A stretch of DNA of 64,000 bases from Massiliimalia massiliensis. Its GTDB lineage: Bacteria; Bacillota; Clostridia; Oscillospirales; Ruminococcaceae. The stretch lies in assembly GCF_900155615.1 (NCBI RefSeq), contig NZ_FUHT01000002.1:682001-746000 (forward strand), read 5' to 3'. Within the stretch, counting starts at the first letter, position 1, and every line of letters starts with the position of its first letter. Of this stretch, positions 40,256 through 48,990 are shown in pieces. The position numbers were made by a program, and so were the translations under genes. The notes under the pieces were generated by a model that saw only the letters and a list, made by a program, of their open reading frames with translations, searched no databases and was not told the origin of the DNA.

Positions 40256-41749
40256 TCAATTGATGAAATTATTTCGTATCCTCTGATATAGCAGAAACAT
40301 GGCCAGATAGCAGCCATTGGATATAATGAAGCAGATAAACGCTTTTAGAAGGAAAAATAGCCAGCCGCTCCCGCTTAAGAAGGAAATGGCAAGGCCAGTA
40401 AAGAGAAGGCAAAAAGCGGTGCTAAGCAGGCCAAGTCCCTGATAAAGGAATTCATACCGGAACGACTTTCCGAAATACCTGAACATCAGGTAAGGCTCAT
40501 ACCAGTAAAGTGTTGCAAGGTTGGAGATAGTGGTTGCAATTAGGATGCCAAATAAGCCCCAGAACCAGCCCAGAAGAAAGGACAAGACGAGATTGAGAAT
40601 TCCCCGCAGCACAACGATCTCTCCTACCTTGTGGAAAATGCCTGCCGACTGTCGATATGTCCCGGTAGTTTGCCGCATTCCGGCGAGGTAAAGATTCAGA
40701 GCGATCAGGCCAACAATAACGGAAGTTAATTGGGTTTCCGATCCCATCCATAGCAGGATAAAATCCTGGACAAGAAAAAAAAAGCAGGTTACGGTAAAGC
40801 CGTTAATCCAGAGTCCCACCATAGAAACGTTCCAGAAATCCTGAAACTGGTCTTGTTTGGAATGGGTGGTGATCAGTCTGCCAATTTTTGCGACAATAGA
40901 AGCGTAGAAACTTTCCACAAGACTGAGCACGCCATTGCTGATAAACAGGTAATTTGCGTAGCATCCGCTCATCGCGGTGCTGATAAGCAGTGATACAATG
41001 ATGCTGTCGGTGCTATTGAGCATCACGGTTCCGATCCGGTAAAGAATCAGGTCTTTTATATTACCAAGGATTGATTTTTTGTCTTTCGGCTCGGGAACCT
41101 CTTCCTTCTCAAAGAGATAAGAGTGTATCTTCCTTAGATAGAGCAGGACGATCCCATTAATGACGATGTTTTTAAACAGAAGACAGAGCAGAAAGAGTTC
41201 GTAGTTTCTTGTTAGCTGCAAGACTGCAATTTCAACAGCGAGAGCAGCTGTATCTACAAGCCCATTGATCAGGCAGATGATATATCGTTTCTGATTGGCA
41301 ATTACAAAATAGTGTTGCATCAGATAACGGTTGTAAGCTATAATAGAAATCAGATAAGTGAGATAGGTCAGGATGATTTCCGTGTTCGAGATGTCGGCGT
41401 TTACAGAAAACAAGACGATTACCGTTGAAATCAGACCAACACCGAGAACAATAAAAGAGATGATCCGGTAGAGCCTGTCGTAGTACCGGTAAATTATCCG
41501 GATACGCTGCTGATCATGATCTTCAAAGGGACGGTAAAGGCTGAACAGGACAGCAAAGCCGATTCCCGAAAAGGCAAAGGAAAAAAGGTCGCAGAAGTTG
41601 CCAAACACTGTCTGCAAGCCCAGATAATCAAGATTCAGGCTGTTGAGGATTACGTTTTTGGAAACGAGGTTAATCAGCAGAATTAGGATTTGGTTACTGA
41701 CACCGATGATAATATTCAGTTTTATTTCCCGCTGGGTTCGCCCTTGCAT
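40256..41749 (-). CDS. Polysaccharide flippase (Wzx/MATE-like)
   Basis: A 497-residue integral membrane protein with about 12-14 hydrophobic helices, of the MOP superfamily that moves lipid-linked oligosaccharides to the outer face. The N terminus reads REIKLNIIIGVSNQILILLINLVSKNVIL, the usual first helix. I prefer the ATG at 41749; another ATG five codons earlier sits directly on its AGGA. A Wzx-like flippase beside a PelG-type exporter means that this locus carries two export routes. Confidence 0.85.
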   Translation of the reverse strand: MQGRTQREIKLNIIIGVSNQILILLINLVSKNVILNSLNLDYLGLQTVFGNFCDLFSFAFSGIGFAVLFSLYRPFEDHDQQRIRIIYRYYDRLYRIISFIVLGVGLISTVIVLFSVNADISNTEIILTYLTYLISIIAYNRYLMQHYFVIANQKRYIICLINGLVDTAALAVEIAVLQLTRNYELFLLCLLFKNIVINGIVLLYLRKIHSYLFEKEEVPEPKDKKSILGNIKDLILYRIGTVMLNSTDSIIVSLLISTAMSGCYANYLFISNGVLSLVESFYASIVAKIGRLITTHSKQDQFQDFWNVSMVGLWINGFTVTCFFFLVQDFILLWMGSETQLTSVIVGLIALNLYLAGMRQTTGTYRQSAGIFHKVGEIVVLRGILNLVLSFLLGWFWGLFGILIATTISNLATLYWYEPYLMFRYFGKSFRYEFLYQGLGLLSTAFCLLFTGLAISFLSGSGWLFFLLKAFICFIISNGCYLAMFLLYQRIRNNFIN

Positions 41750-41840
41750 AGAATCCCTGCCCATTCCTAAAATTTTTGTTTATATTTTCCCATTTGGCCC
41801 GACCAGGGAAGATGAGACTTACGAAAGGAAGGAAAAAGCG

Positions 41841-42497
41841 ATGTATTTCCGTCACAATCTGACCACCTTTTTGGAAACGTCATGGATAAAAACGCTTTAT
41901 TTTAATCTCCGTTATTTTGGCTGGAAGGGTTTTTCTCTCCCTGTTATTGTCGGAAAAAAATTCAAACTAAAAAAGATGAAGGGAACTGTCATTCTTCCGG
42001 AAAGCTTCCCCAAAAAGATTTTTCTGGGGAGAGACGATTTCGGATGGATGCGTTCCCATGGATATTGGTGCAATGAAGGGACAGTCATTTTTGAAGGCCC
42101 CTGCTTTATAGGAAACGGCACGCGTTTAACCGTTTCACAGGAAGGGACGCTGACAATGGGCGGCAACCTTTATTTCAGTGGAAACGCACTGGTAATTTGC
42201 CGTCATGCCATTAGACTGGGAGGTGATTCCATGATTTCCTGGAACGTTACCATCATGGACAGCGATCTCCATGCCATCACAGACCGGGAGAGTCGCACCG
42301 TCAATTCACCCAAAGCGGTTTTATTAGGAAAACATACCTGGATTGGTTTTGAGAGCAGGCTGCTTAAAGGATGCCAGCTCCCCGACGGCTGTATTGTCGC
42401 CGCCGGAAGTACGGTATCAAAAGCATTTGACCGGGAAAATCTGCTGATTGGAAAGGTAAACGAAATATTAAAGAACAAGGTGGAGTGGGAAGCCTAA
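41841..42497 (+). CDS. Left-handed beta-helix (hexapeptide) acyltransferase, inverted in the locus
   Basis: The 218-residue protein has hexapeptide-repeat runs (GTVIFEGPCFIGNGTRLTVS..., GNLYFSGNALVICRHAIRLGG) and the acyltransferase signature ISWNVTIMDSDLHAI, then KHTWIGFESRLLKGCQLPDGCIVAAGSTVSK, typical of LbH acetyltransferases that modify sugars. It runs on the plus strand against all its neighbours. It is divergent from the flippase and its stop overlaps the end of the next GT2 gene by four bases. The ATG at 41841 follows AAAGGAAGG; upstream in-frame codons lie in antisense of the flippase gene. Confidence 0.88.
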   Translation: MYFRHNLTTFLETSWIKTLYFNLRYFGWKGFSLPVIVGKKFKLKKMKGTVILPESFPKKIFLGRDDFGWMRSHGYWCNEGTVIFEGPCFIGNGTRLTVSQEGTLTMGGNLYFSGNALVICRHAIRLGGDSMISWNVTIMDSDLHAITDRESRTVNSPKAVLLGKHTWIGFESRLLKGCQLPDGCIVAAGSTVSKAFDRENLLIGKVNEILKNKVEWEA

Positions 42498-43531
42498 CGC
42501 AGGGAAGCGCCAAATTCCCTTATAGCGGCTTCACGGTGGAACAGATCAGAAACAGCGTGAACCAGTTTTTTCAGCCAATAGGAAAAAAGCGAGAATATGG
42601 AAATTTTTATCCCCGCCTTTAAATAAGACGGAAGAGACAGACGTTTGGCGCGGAATAATTCATCTATTTTCCACATCATGGCATATTTTAACCCGCCTGG
42701 CTGGAAGAAGCCGTTTAAACGGTTTTTTTGAATGAACAGCTTCATCCAGCAAATCATTTTATCTGTCTCAACCGGGTCTTCGCCATAGAGCAATTCCATA
42801 TGGAATTCCAGTTCACGGTCATTGAAGACAATATGAGCTTCCTCCAGGAAAGCGGATATAATCTTTTTTACCTGTGTGCGCTGCAAATCCCTGTTTTTGG
42901 AATTAGTCGCCTGACCCGCATGTTTCCGGTAAAGGATATAATAAGACCTCTGCCCATGAAACTGGTGCTTTCTGCTGATACGGGTCCAAAGCTCTAAATC
43001 CTCGCTGATTGTAAAACTGGAATCATATTGAAAGGAGCGAAAAATTTCCCTGCGGATAATCATACAGCTATGGTAAACCGGGCAGAAGAAGAGAAATAGC
43101 GCCTGAATCATTCTGTAGCTGAGTGAATAGGTAAGAAAGCTGGTTTGCATGGCACCATTTGTATAAGGAATTCCAAGTCCCCAGGAAAAGGCGGTTTCGG
43201 GATGGGATTCCATAAAAGTGGCCTGTTTTTCAAACCGGTCGAGCCGGCAAATATCGTCTGCATCCATCCGAAGAATATATTTTCCAGTTGCCGCAGCAAT
43301 TCCCCTGTTTAAAGAAGCGGGAAGCTTTAGGTTTGTGGGATTTGTGAGAACATGGATTCGCTGATCCTGATATCCTGCAAGAATTTGAGGAGTGCGGTCA
43401 GTAGAAGCATCGTCCACCACAATCAGTTCCCAGTTTTGATAAGTCTGCCTGATGATGCTTTCCATGGCCTCTCGCAGGTATACTTCCCCATTATATACTG
43501 CCATGACAACAGAAATTTTAATTCGTTCCAT
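42494..43531 (-). CDS. Glycosyltransferase family 2
   Basis: The 345-residue GT-A enzyme reads RIKISVVMAVYNGEVYLREAMESIIRQTY, then VVDDASTDRTPQIL near residue 37 and LRMDADDICRLDRFEKQ near 90. Its C terminus is basic. It follows pelG after a 109-base gap with no clear terminator, so readthrough from the pel operon is likely. The donor sugar is unknown. Confidence 0.92.
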   Translation of the reverse strand: MERIKISVVMAVYNGEVYLREAMESIIRQTYQNWELIVVDDASTDRTPQILAGYQDQRIHVLTNPTNLKLPASLNRGIAAATGKYILRMDADDICRLDRFEKQATFMESHPETAFSWGLGIPYTNGAMQTSFLTYSLSYRMIQALFLFFCPVYHSCMIIRREIFRSFQYDSSFTISEDLELWTRISRKHQFHGQRSYYILYRKHAGQATNSKNRDLQRTQVKKIISAFLEEAHIVFNDRELEFHMELLYGEDPVETDKMICWMKLFIQKNRLNGFFQPGGLKYAMMWKIDELFRAKRLSLPSYLKAGIKISIFSLFSYWLKKLVHAVSDLFHREAAIREFGASLR

Positions 43532-43640
43532 GTTTGTCTTGTTCCTTCCACTTCAGTATGTCAGCAAAGATATAAAAGCTTTTGAAACAATCATAACATG
43601 AAAAGGTAAAGTTTATCATATTAAAAAGGTAAAAAAGAGG

Positions 43641-45092
43641 TTATTTCTGGGCGTTTTCTCTGCGGTAGACGACCTTTCCCTTGTGGGAGGAATTCATTGT
43701 ATCAATAATTTTATAGTTGCAGAAAATATGGGCTTCAAAATTTCGCTCCAGATAGCGGATCCGGAAAAAGCTGAAGGAAAAGCCGCAGAGCATCCCGATC
43801 AGGCTTCCGGCTCCATAATAGGGAATCGTCCAGTTTTGGGAAAAAAGAGTACCAACGAATGTGCCGGCAAAAAATAGAACGCAGGTGAAAAGAGAACCTC
43901 CCAAATCGTTGAAATAGTAGAGATAAATAATATTGCCGTACATCATGAAAATTCCAAGGTAAGAAACCGCCAGTACCGGATAGATTTTCATGGTCATCCC
44001 CGAAAAACCCAGCGTTGGGAAAAAGATAATGACGATCAGGTAAATCACAGCGGTAATTGCAATCTGAATCCCGAACACCTGCCCAATCTGCTGGGATAGG
44101 GTACGGAACATAATGTTTTTATTCTTTTCAATCAACCGATAGGTTCCGCCGGTAACCGATTCCATATAGTGCTGGTAGGAGTCATGGAAGCGCGTTTCCG
44201 CCATTACAGTGAAGATGACCATAGTAGAAATATTGGTGAACATCGCCAGACAGGTAGCCATATCGTAAGCCTGGTGGGTATAAAAGGTGTTGGCGACATG
44301 CAGGCGCATATCCGTTGTCCAGAAGATAAAGTTATGCACGTATAGCCCAAGCATATAGAAAAGATTTGCCAGAAACAGCGTTTTATATTTCCAGATATAG
44401 GTCAGACACTCGGTATACGCATTGCTGGAGGTACGGAAATAACGCTTGATATAAGAAAACTGCAGGAATGCAATGGTAAAGAATCCAATTGCAAGCCCAT
44501 AGAGAATCGCATGGATCACTTCCACCCCGCAGAGCTTCCAGAACAGGACTGCAAGCCCAAAGGCAAGCAGCATTCCGATCAGGAAGAAGAGGGCGATCAC
44601 CTTATAGTCCTTTGTGGCGTGCAGGTAGGTGACGGAAAAGAAGAGAATTACGCAGGAGATCCACAAAACATATGCCGCTAGGATATACGGCAGGCCAACT
44701 CCGCCGCGGAAGCGCAGGCTGAGCAGAACAGGGATTGCTGCGGCCGTGGCAATGGCGCTGCAGCACAATAATCCCGTATAATAGGATGGGAGGATGTGCT
44801 GTGTTTCCTCCGCATAGATTTTATCTGCAAGATAGCGGGAAAAAACCGAGTTAAACGGCGCTGTCAGAATGACAGAGAAGATAAACACATATAAGATGGT
44901 GGAGGAAAGAAGCTCACGGTCTGCAAAGCCAACACTGCTGGTGCCCAAAACCGCGTACATTACTAAAATTACGGCAATGACAATGATCATCGGCCCAATT
45001 GTAACAAGCGAGCTGTATGCCGCACCCAAAAGGGAACGGGAAATGCCCTCTTTCCGGTAAATTTTCTTTAATTCAAAACCGATTCCTGCCAT
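43641..45092 (-). CDS. pelG: PelG-like exopolysaccharide transporter
   Basis: The 483-residue membrane protein has about 12 helices. It opens AGIGFELKKIYRKEGISRSLLGAAYSSLVTIGP, which is the PelG start, and continues with KDYKVIALFF and FFPTLGFSGM. PelG is a MOP-superfamily exporter that works with PelF, PelD and PelE in the inner membrane Pel complex. It lies five bases after pelF. Length is close to the 456 residues of Pseudomonas PelG. Confidence 0.92.
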   Translation of the reverse strand: MAGIGFELKKIYRKEGISRSLLGAAYSSLVTIGPMIIVIAVILVMYAVLGTSSVGFADRELLSSTILYVFIFSVILTAPFNSVFSRYLADKIYAEETQHILPSYYTGLLCCSAIATAAAIPVLLSLRFRGGVGLPYILAAYVLWISCVILFFSVTYLHATKDYKVIALFFLIGMLLAFGLAVLFWKLCGVEVIHAILYGLAIGFFTIAFLQFSYIKRYFRTSSNAYTECLTYIWKYKTLFLANLFYMLGLYVHNFIFWTTDMRLHVANTFYTHQAYDMATCLAMFTNISTMVIFTVMAETRFHDSYQHYMESVTGGTYRLIEKNKNIMFRTLSQQIGQVFGIQIAITAVIYLIVIIFFPTLGFSGMTMKIYPVLAVSYLGIFMMYGNIIYLYYFNDLGGSLFTCVLFFAGTFVGTLFSQNWTIPYYGAGSLIGMLCGFSFSFFRIRYLERNFEAHIFCNYKIIDTMNSSHKGKVVYRRENAQK

Positions 45093-45097
45093 ACTTT

Positions 45098-46516
45098 TTA
45101 CTCCTCATTTGTTCCGGTCATTTGACGGTATAGCTGATAATATCGTTGATAAATATCCGATTGATCATAAAAGGCCCGAACTCTCTGATAGCCGATATCG
45201 CCCATCTTACGGCGCTTTGGCGCATTGCCGGCCATCTTCACCATGGCTCGCGCCATCTGAGAGGCGCTCATAATCGGAACGATATACCCGGCCCTGCCCC
45301 AGTCGTCAAACTCGCCCTCAATCAAGCCCCGGCAATTCCCTACGTTGGTAGCAATAAAGGGCTTTTTCGCAGCAAAGCCTTCCAGGATTGCAAGCGGCTG
45401 TCCCTCGCTCAAACTGCTGAGTACCAGCATATCCATTTTTCCGATATAGTCCTTGACATTGACAATACCGGTAAAGACAACGTCTGGGATATGCAGATCC
45501 GCGACAAGCTGGCGGCATTCTTCAGCATACTCGGGCGCTTCCTCCAGGGAACCCATGATCCAGAGCTTTAGCCGGTGGTCAGTCTGTTTGGCAAGGCTGA
45601 AGGCACTGAGCATAGTTTTTACATCCTTGATCGGTGTAACCCGGAGGATTGCGCCGACATTAATAAAGGGGTCATCCGGAGTCTTTTCCGGACAGCCATC
45701 GTATTGCTTCGGGTCTACGCCATTGGGGATAACAACTGTTTTTTTGGGGTCGCAGCCCAGTTCGATCTGGAACTGTCTGGCGTCCTCGAACAGAGAGGTG
45801 ACTTTATCCGCATACTGATAGCCGCAGATTCCAATTTTTCGGAATTGCTGAATCCAGAGGTCTTTATAGATTCCCCTAACCCAATCTGCCCGGATGATCT
45901 CCTCTTCCCTTTCGCGTGTATATATTCCATGCTCAGACAGAATAAAAGGTTTTTGATAAAGATATCGCTGCATACTGCCCCAGACGGCGGCATAGCCGGA
46001 GGAGGCGGTATGGTAGAGGTCTGCCTTTGCAGTCCTGGATTTCAGCATAGTAAAAAGGGGCAGGTACATGGAACGCATAGTCCAGAGAAAGTCGGTAAAG
46101 ACTACTCGTTCAAAGTGCTCTTTATAGTAGGCGAGCACCATTTTAAGGAAATCCTCTCCGGATAGCAGGGCGTTTAAAGAAACTGGGCGCTCTAGGAAAA
46201 ATTTAATGATGCTGTCCCAATCAGCCTTTTCTCCAAAAAGCAGGGTTTCAAAAGCCTGGTATTCCTGCCTGGTCATCTTGATTCTATTTTGAACCGCATG
46301 GCTGACATAATCGTCATCCATCAGATAGACCTCCTGAATTTCCAGGACGTTATCCGGGATTTTATATTTAAACTCTTTGATATCGTCCCGCGTTGCAGCA
46401 ATGCTCTGTACGATAAATTCCACATCAGGCATACTGAGCATCAACTGCTGAATCCAACTGGACATTCCTCCGTTTACATACGGATAGGCGCCTTCTACAA
46501 TTAAACATACTCTCAT
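45098..46516 (-). CDS. pelF: PelF-like GT4 glycosyltransferase
   Basis: PelF polymerises the Pel polysaccharide from UDP-sugar in the cytoplasm. The 472-residue GT-B protein starts RVCLIVEGAYPYVNGGMSSWIQQLM and has the E-x7-E catalytic pattern in SEGQPLAILEGFAAKKPF near residue 385-402, after VIPNGVDPKQYD. These match the PelF subfamily well. It is five bases from pelG and 55 bases after the DUF2194-like gene. Confidence 0.93.
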   Translation of the reverse strand: MRVCLIVEGAYPYVNGGMSSWIQQLMLSMPDVEFIVQSIAATRDDIKEFKYKIPDNVLEIQEVYLMDDDYVSHAVQNRIKMTRQEYQAFETLLFGEKADWDSIIKFFLERPVSLNALLSGEDFLKMVLAYYKEHFERVVFTDFLWTMRSMYLPLFTMLKSRTAKADLYHTASSGYAAVWGSMQRYLYQKPFILSEHGIYTREREEEIIRADWVRGIYKDLWIQQFRKIGICGYQYADKVTSLFEDARQFQIELGCDPKKTVVIPNGVDPKQYDGCPEKTPDDPFINVGAILRVTPIKDVKTMLSAFSLAKQTDHRLKLWIMGSLEEAPEYAEECRQLVADLHIPDVVFTGIVNVKDYIGKMDMLVLSSLSEGQPLAILEGFAAKKPFIATNVGNCRGLIEGEFDDWGRAGYIVPIMSASQMARAMVKMAGNAPKRRKMGDIGYQRVRAFYDQSDIYQRYYQLYRQMTGTNEE

Positions 46517-46571
46517 CTTGATTCTTCCGCCCGTTCCTTTCTATCCGTGAGATGTTCGGTTTGATGGGTTT

Positions 46572-48236
46572 TTATTCATAAAGGATTTCAATGACATCCT
46601 CATTTGCTTCGATTAAATAGAGATGTTCGCCAATCTCAGTAAAGCTCCCGTTTTTTACCTCTTTGACAGGCGTATCTGTTTTCATAATAAAATAAGCGGC
46701 TTGATGGAACTGCCCAATCGTGACAGTGACCCCGGCGTCATAATAGTCGTACTGAGGCTGCATGACAAGGAACGCCGCAACCCGCTGTGCCGCTTCACTT
46801 GCGGTAACACGGTCAAGCCAGCCGTAGTCCTGCTGGTCTGTCCCAAGCACCGTTTCAAGCTCCAGGCAATAATCCGCCCAGTTTTTGTCTGAATCGGAAA
46901 GATCTTCGTTATACACAAATTCAGAAACATCCACCAGCTCGGATAGGAAGCCTGTTCCCCGTACCATTCCGCTGAGATTCATCCGCTGTTTGTTGTAATG
47001 GCTTATTTGGTCAAGCAGAATTGGAAGGCTGACGGTGCTCTTTTGCTTACCGAGAAAAGAAAAGTCGAGCTGCCAAAGGCCAGCGTTTGCGATTAGCTCC
47101 TCTCCGGTAATGCCGACGCCGTTTTCCAGCTTTCCGAGCTCTCCGTTTCCCTGCTTGATTTCATCCAGGATATAGGTTACATCTTCTAGATTGGATGAAG
47201 AAAGGCTGTCATACTCTGGCGTATACCAGGTAGGGTTGATGCCATAAAGGTCGGCACACCGTGTTAGCTGCGGGAAAAGCAAATCCCGTTGAAAGCCGAT
47301 TGCATCCCGGCTATACCATTTTGTCAGGACTTCTGATTCAAAATTGTCTGTATAGGGCATCCCTTCCACAAAAAAGCAATATGCGTTGACAACCGGATAG
47401 AGATAGACGTCCTCCATATCACAGAAAAGCGCGCTGATTACGCCATAGCCAAAGGAGGAGGCAACCAGGTCTCCGTTACAGACATATACGCTTCCCTGAT
47501 CTCCATCTGGGATATACCGCCAAATTAAGGGCGGGAGGTCTTCGTTTTTTACACTTTCATCCTTGACAAGAGCGGAGCAGAAAACCTTTGTACGGCGGCC
47601 GAGGACAATATCGCTTGCAGTAAATCTGATCTTTTTGAGCTCCTGAACTTTACCAAGCAGCAGTTCCTTAGCGGTACGGTATCCGTTATAAGTTTCCTCC
47701 CCATTGTAGCTTCTGATCCCCAAAAAGTCCTGAACCTCATTTTGGGACAGGAGAGCCTGCGAGGGCATTGCCAGAAAGATAACGTGCTTTCCTTTCCCGA
47801 CCCAGCTTTGAAGCTGACGGATTTCTTCTATGGAGCTGATCCGGCTGGTCACCAGAAACACATTGGTCTGCACCCTCTGTTCTATCGTAAGGGCGCTGGT
47901 ATTCTCTGCCTGGTAACAGGAAAGCTTCATATTTTCAACCTGTGTTTGCGCAAGAGCGCTGAGCTCCTCTGCTTCCCCGCCTAAAATACAGACGGGGGCT
48001 TCTTCGATGGAACCATTTTTACCCTGTTCTAAAGCGTTTAGATTTTCAACCAGCAGGGAGAGATTCTGACCCGCCTGCGGATCGTCGGTCGCCTGCGAGG
48101 CGCGAAAGATTCCAACTGCCTTGAGCAGGTTTACCACCATCAGAAATAAAATTGCCAGAACAAACAGAATCAAAATGATTTGATAGAAGGTTTTCCGTTT
48201 TAGGAGGTTTTTGGATTTAAGATTGATGAAACTCAA
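46572..48236 (-). CDS. DUF2194-like membrane-anchored protein in the PelA position
   Basis: A 554-residue protein with one N-terminal helix (about 18-40) and a large extracytoplasmic part. Residues about 78-160 form a Rossmann- or GATase-like unit (VCILGGEAEEL ... LQSWVGKGKHVIFLAMPS). The rest resembles DUF2194, a family found next to pelF and pelG in Firmicutes. In published Gram-positive Pel clusters this place holds a deacetylase-type PelA, but I see no clear NodB motif, so deacetylation is not supported. Start is a TTG after AAGG, 10 bases after the GT2 gene. Confidence 0.65.
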   Translation of the reverse strand: MSFINLKSKNLLKRKTFYQIILILFVLAILFLMVVNLLKAVGIFRASQATDDPQAGQNLSLLVENLNALEQGKNGSIEEAPVCILGGEAEELSALAQTQVENMKLSCYQAENTSALTIEQRVQTNVFLVTSRISSIEEIRQLQSWVGKGKHVIFLAMPSQALLSQNEVQDFLGIRSYNGEETYNGYRTAKELLLGKVQELKKIRFTASDIVLGRRTKVFCSALVKDESVKNEDLPPLIWRYIPDGDQGSVYVCNGDLVASSFGYGVISALFCDMEDVYLYPVVNAYCFFVEGMPYTDNFESEVLTKWYSRDAIGFQRDLLFPQLTRCADLYGINPTWYTPEYDSLSSSNLEDVTYILDEIKQGNGELGKLENGVGITGEELIANAGLWQLDFSFLGKQKSTVSLPILLDQISHYNKQRMNLSGMVRGTGFLSELVDVSEFVYNEDLSDSDKNWADYCLELETVLGTDQQDYGWLDRVTASEAAQRVAAFLVMQPQYDYYDAGVTVTIGQFHQAAYFIMKTDTPVKEVKNGSFTEIGEHLYLIEANEDVIEILYE

Positions 48237-48246
48237 GATAAATACC

Positions 48247-48990
48247 TTACTTTCTGTGGTATCGGAGAATTGCGTTAAAGGTGCTCAGGGACATGACCAC
48301 CATATACTGGATCGCATGCCAGATTCCGGAGTGCATGGGAACACCTTCGGTACGCAGGTGCATAATTGCCGGAAATTCCTCGATATGGAATCCAAGAAGG
48401 AGCATCTGGACTACCATATTTAGATCCGGGTATTTGATGTCAAAGTTTGAGTAGCCCGCATAGTAAATGAATGCCTTCCGGTTCAAGCCCTGGAGTCCGC
48501 TGGTCGGGTCGGTCAGGCGATAGCCTGTCGCTGCAAAGATAACGGCCCGGAACATATTGATCGCAAAAATACGGATCTTGGACATCGGGAAGGATTGGCT
48601 TCCCTCCAAAAAGCGGGAACCGATTACAATATCAGGCTGCTTTTGCCCGTCTTGGGGAAGATCGCATAGCTTTTGATAAAGAAGCTCAAGATTTTTCAGG
48701 TCGTGCTGTCCGTCAGCATCCATCTGGAGCAGGTATTCGTAGCCATAGTCGGCAGCATATTTATAGCCTGTCTGTAAAGCCGCGCCATATCCCATATTAA
48801 AAACCTGACTGATTACCTCTACCGGATACTGGGAAGCGATTTCAGCGGTCTTGTCCTTTGAGCCGTCGTTGATTACCAAGACATCCATCTTTTCCATAAT
48901 GCCATAGTCGACCATAGCCTGCAGGACGCCGCCGATGTTTTTTTCCTCATTGTAGGCGGGAATGATCAGTAATACGTCATGAAGTTTCAT
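48247..48990 (-). CDS. GT2 polyprenyl-phosphate glycosyltransferase (DPM1-like)
   Basis: This 247-residue GT-A enzyme starts VLLIIPAYNEEKNIGGVLQAM and has VLVINDGSKDKTAEIA near residue 37, QMDADGQHDL near 90, and DPTSGLQGLNRKA near 160. This is the pattern of dolichyl/undecaprenyl-phosphate mannose or glucose synthases. I chose the ATG at 48990, which follows AAAGGG. It overlaps the GT-C-like gene by 14 bases, which suggests that its lipid-linked sugar product feeds that enzyme. Confidence 0.88.
   Translation of the reverse strand: MKLHDVLLIIPAYNEEKNIGGVLQAMVDYGIMEKMDVLVINDGSKDKTAEIASQYPVEVISQVFNMGYGAALQTGYKYAADYGYEYLLQMDADGQHDLKNLELLYQKLCDLPQDGQKQPDIVIGSRFLEGSQSFPMSKIRIFAINMFRAVIFAATGYRLTDPTSGLQGLNRKAFIYYAGYSNFDIKYPDLNMVVQMLLLGFHIEEFPAIMHLRTEGVPMHSGIWHAIQYMVVMSLSTFNAILRYHRK

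Noticed and set aside
43532-43640. A second GEMM riboswitch or terminator between pelG and the next GT2 gene
   Set aside because: There is no GACGCAAAGC core and no stable hairpin with a T tract in these 109 bases.
45575-46165. A 196-codon plus-strand frame opposite pelF
   Set aside because: pelF on the other strand is certain; this frame has no ribosome-binding site and no recognisable motif.
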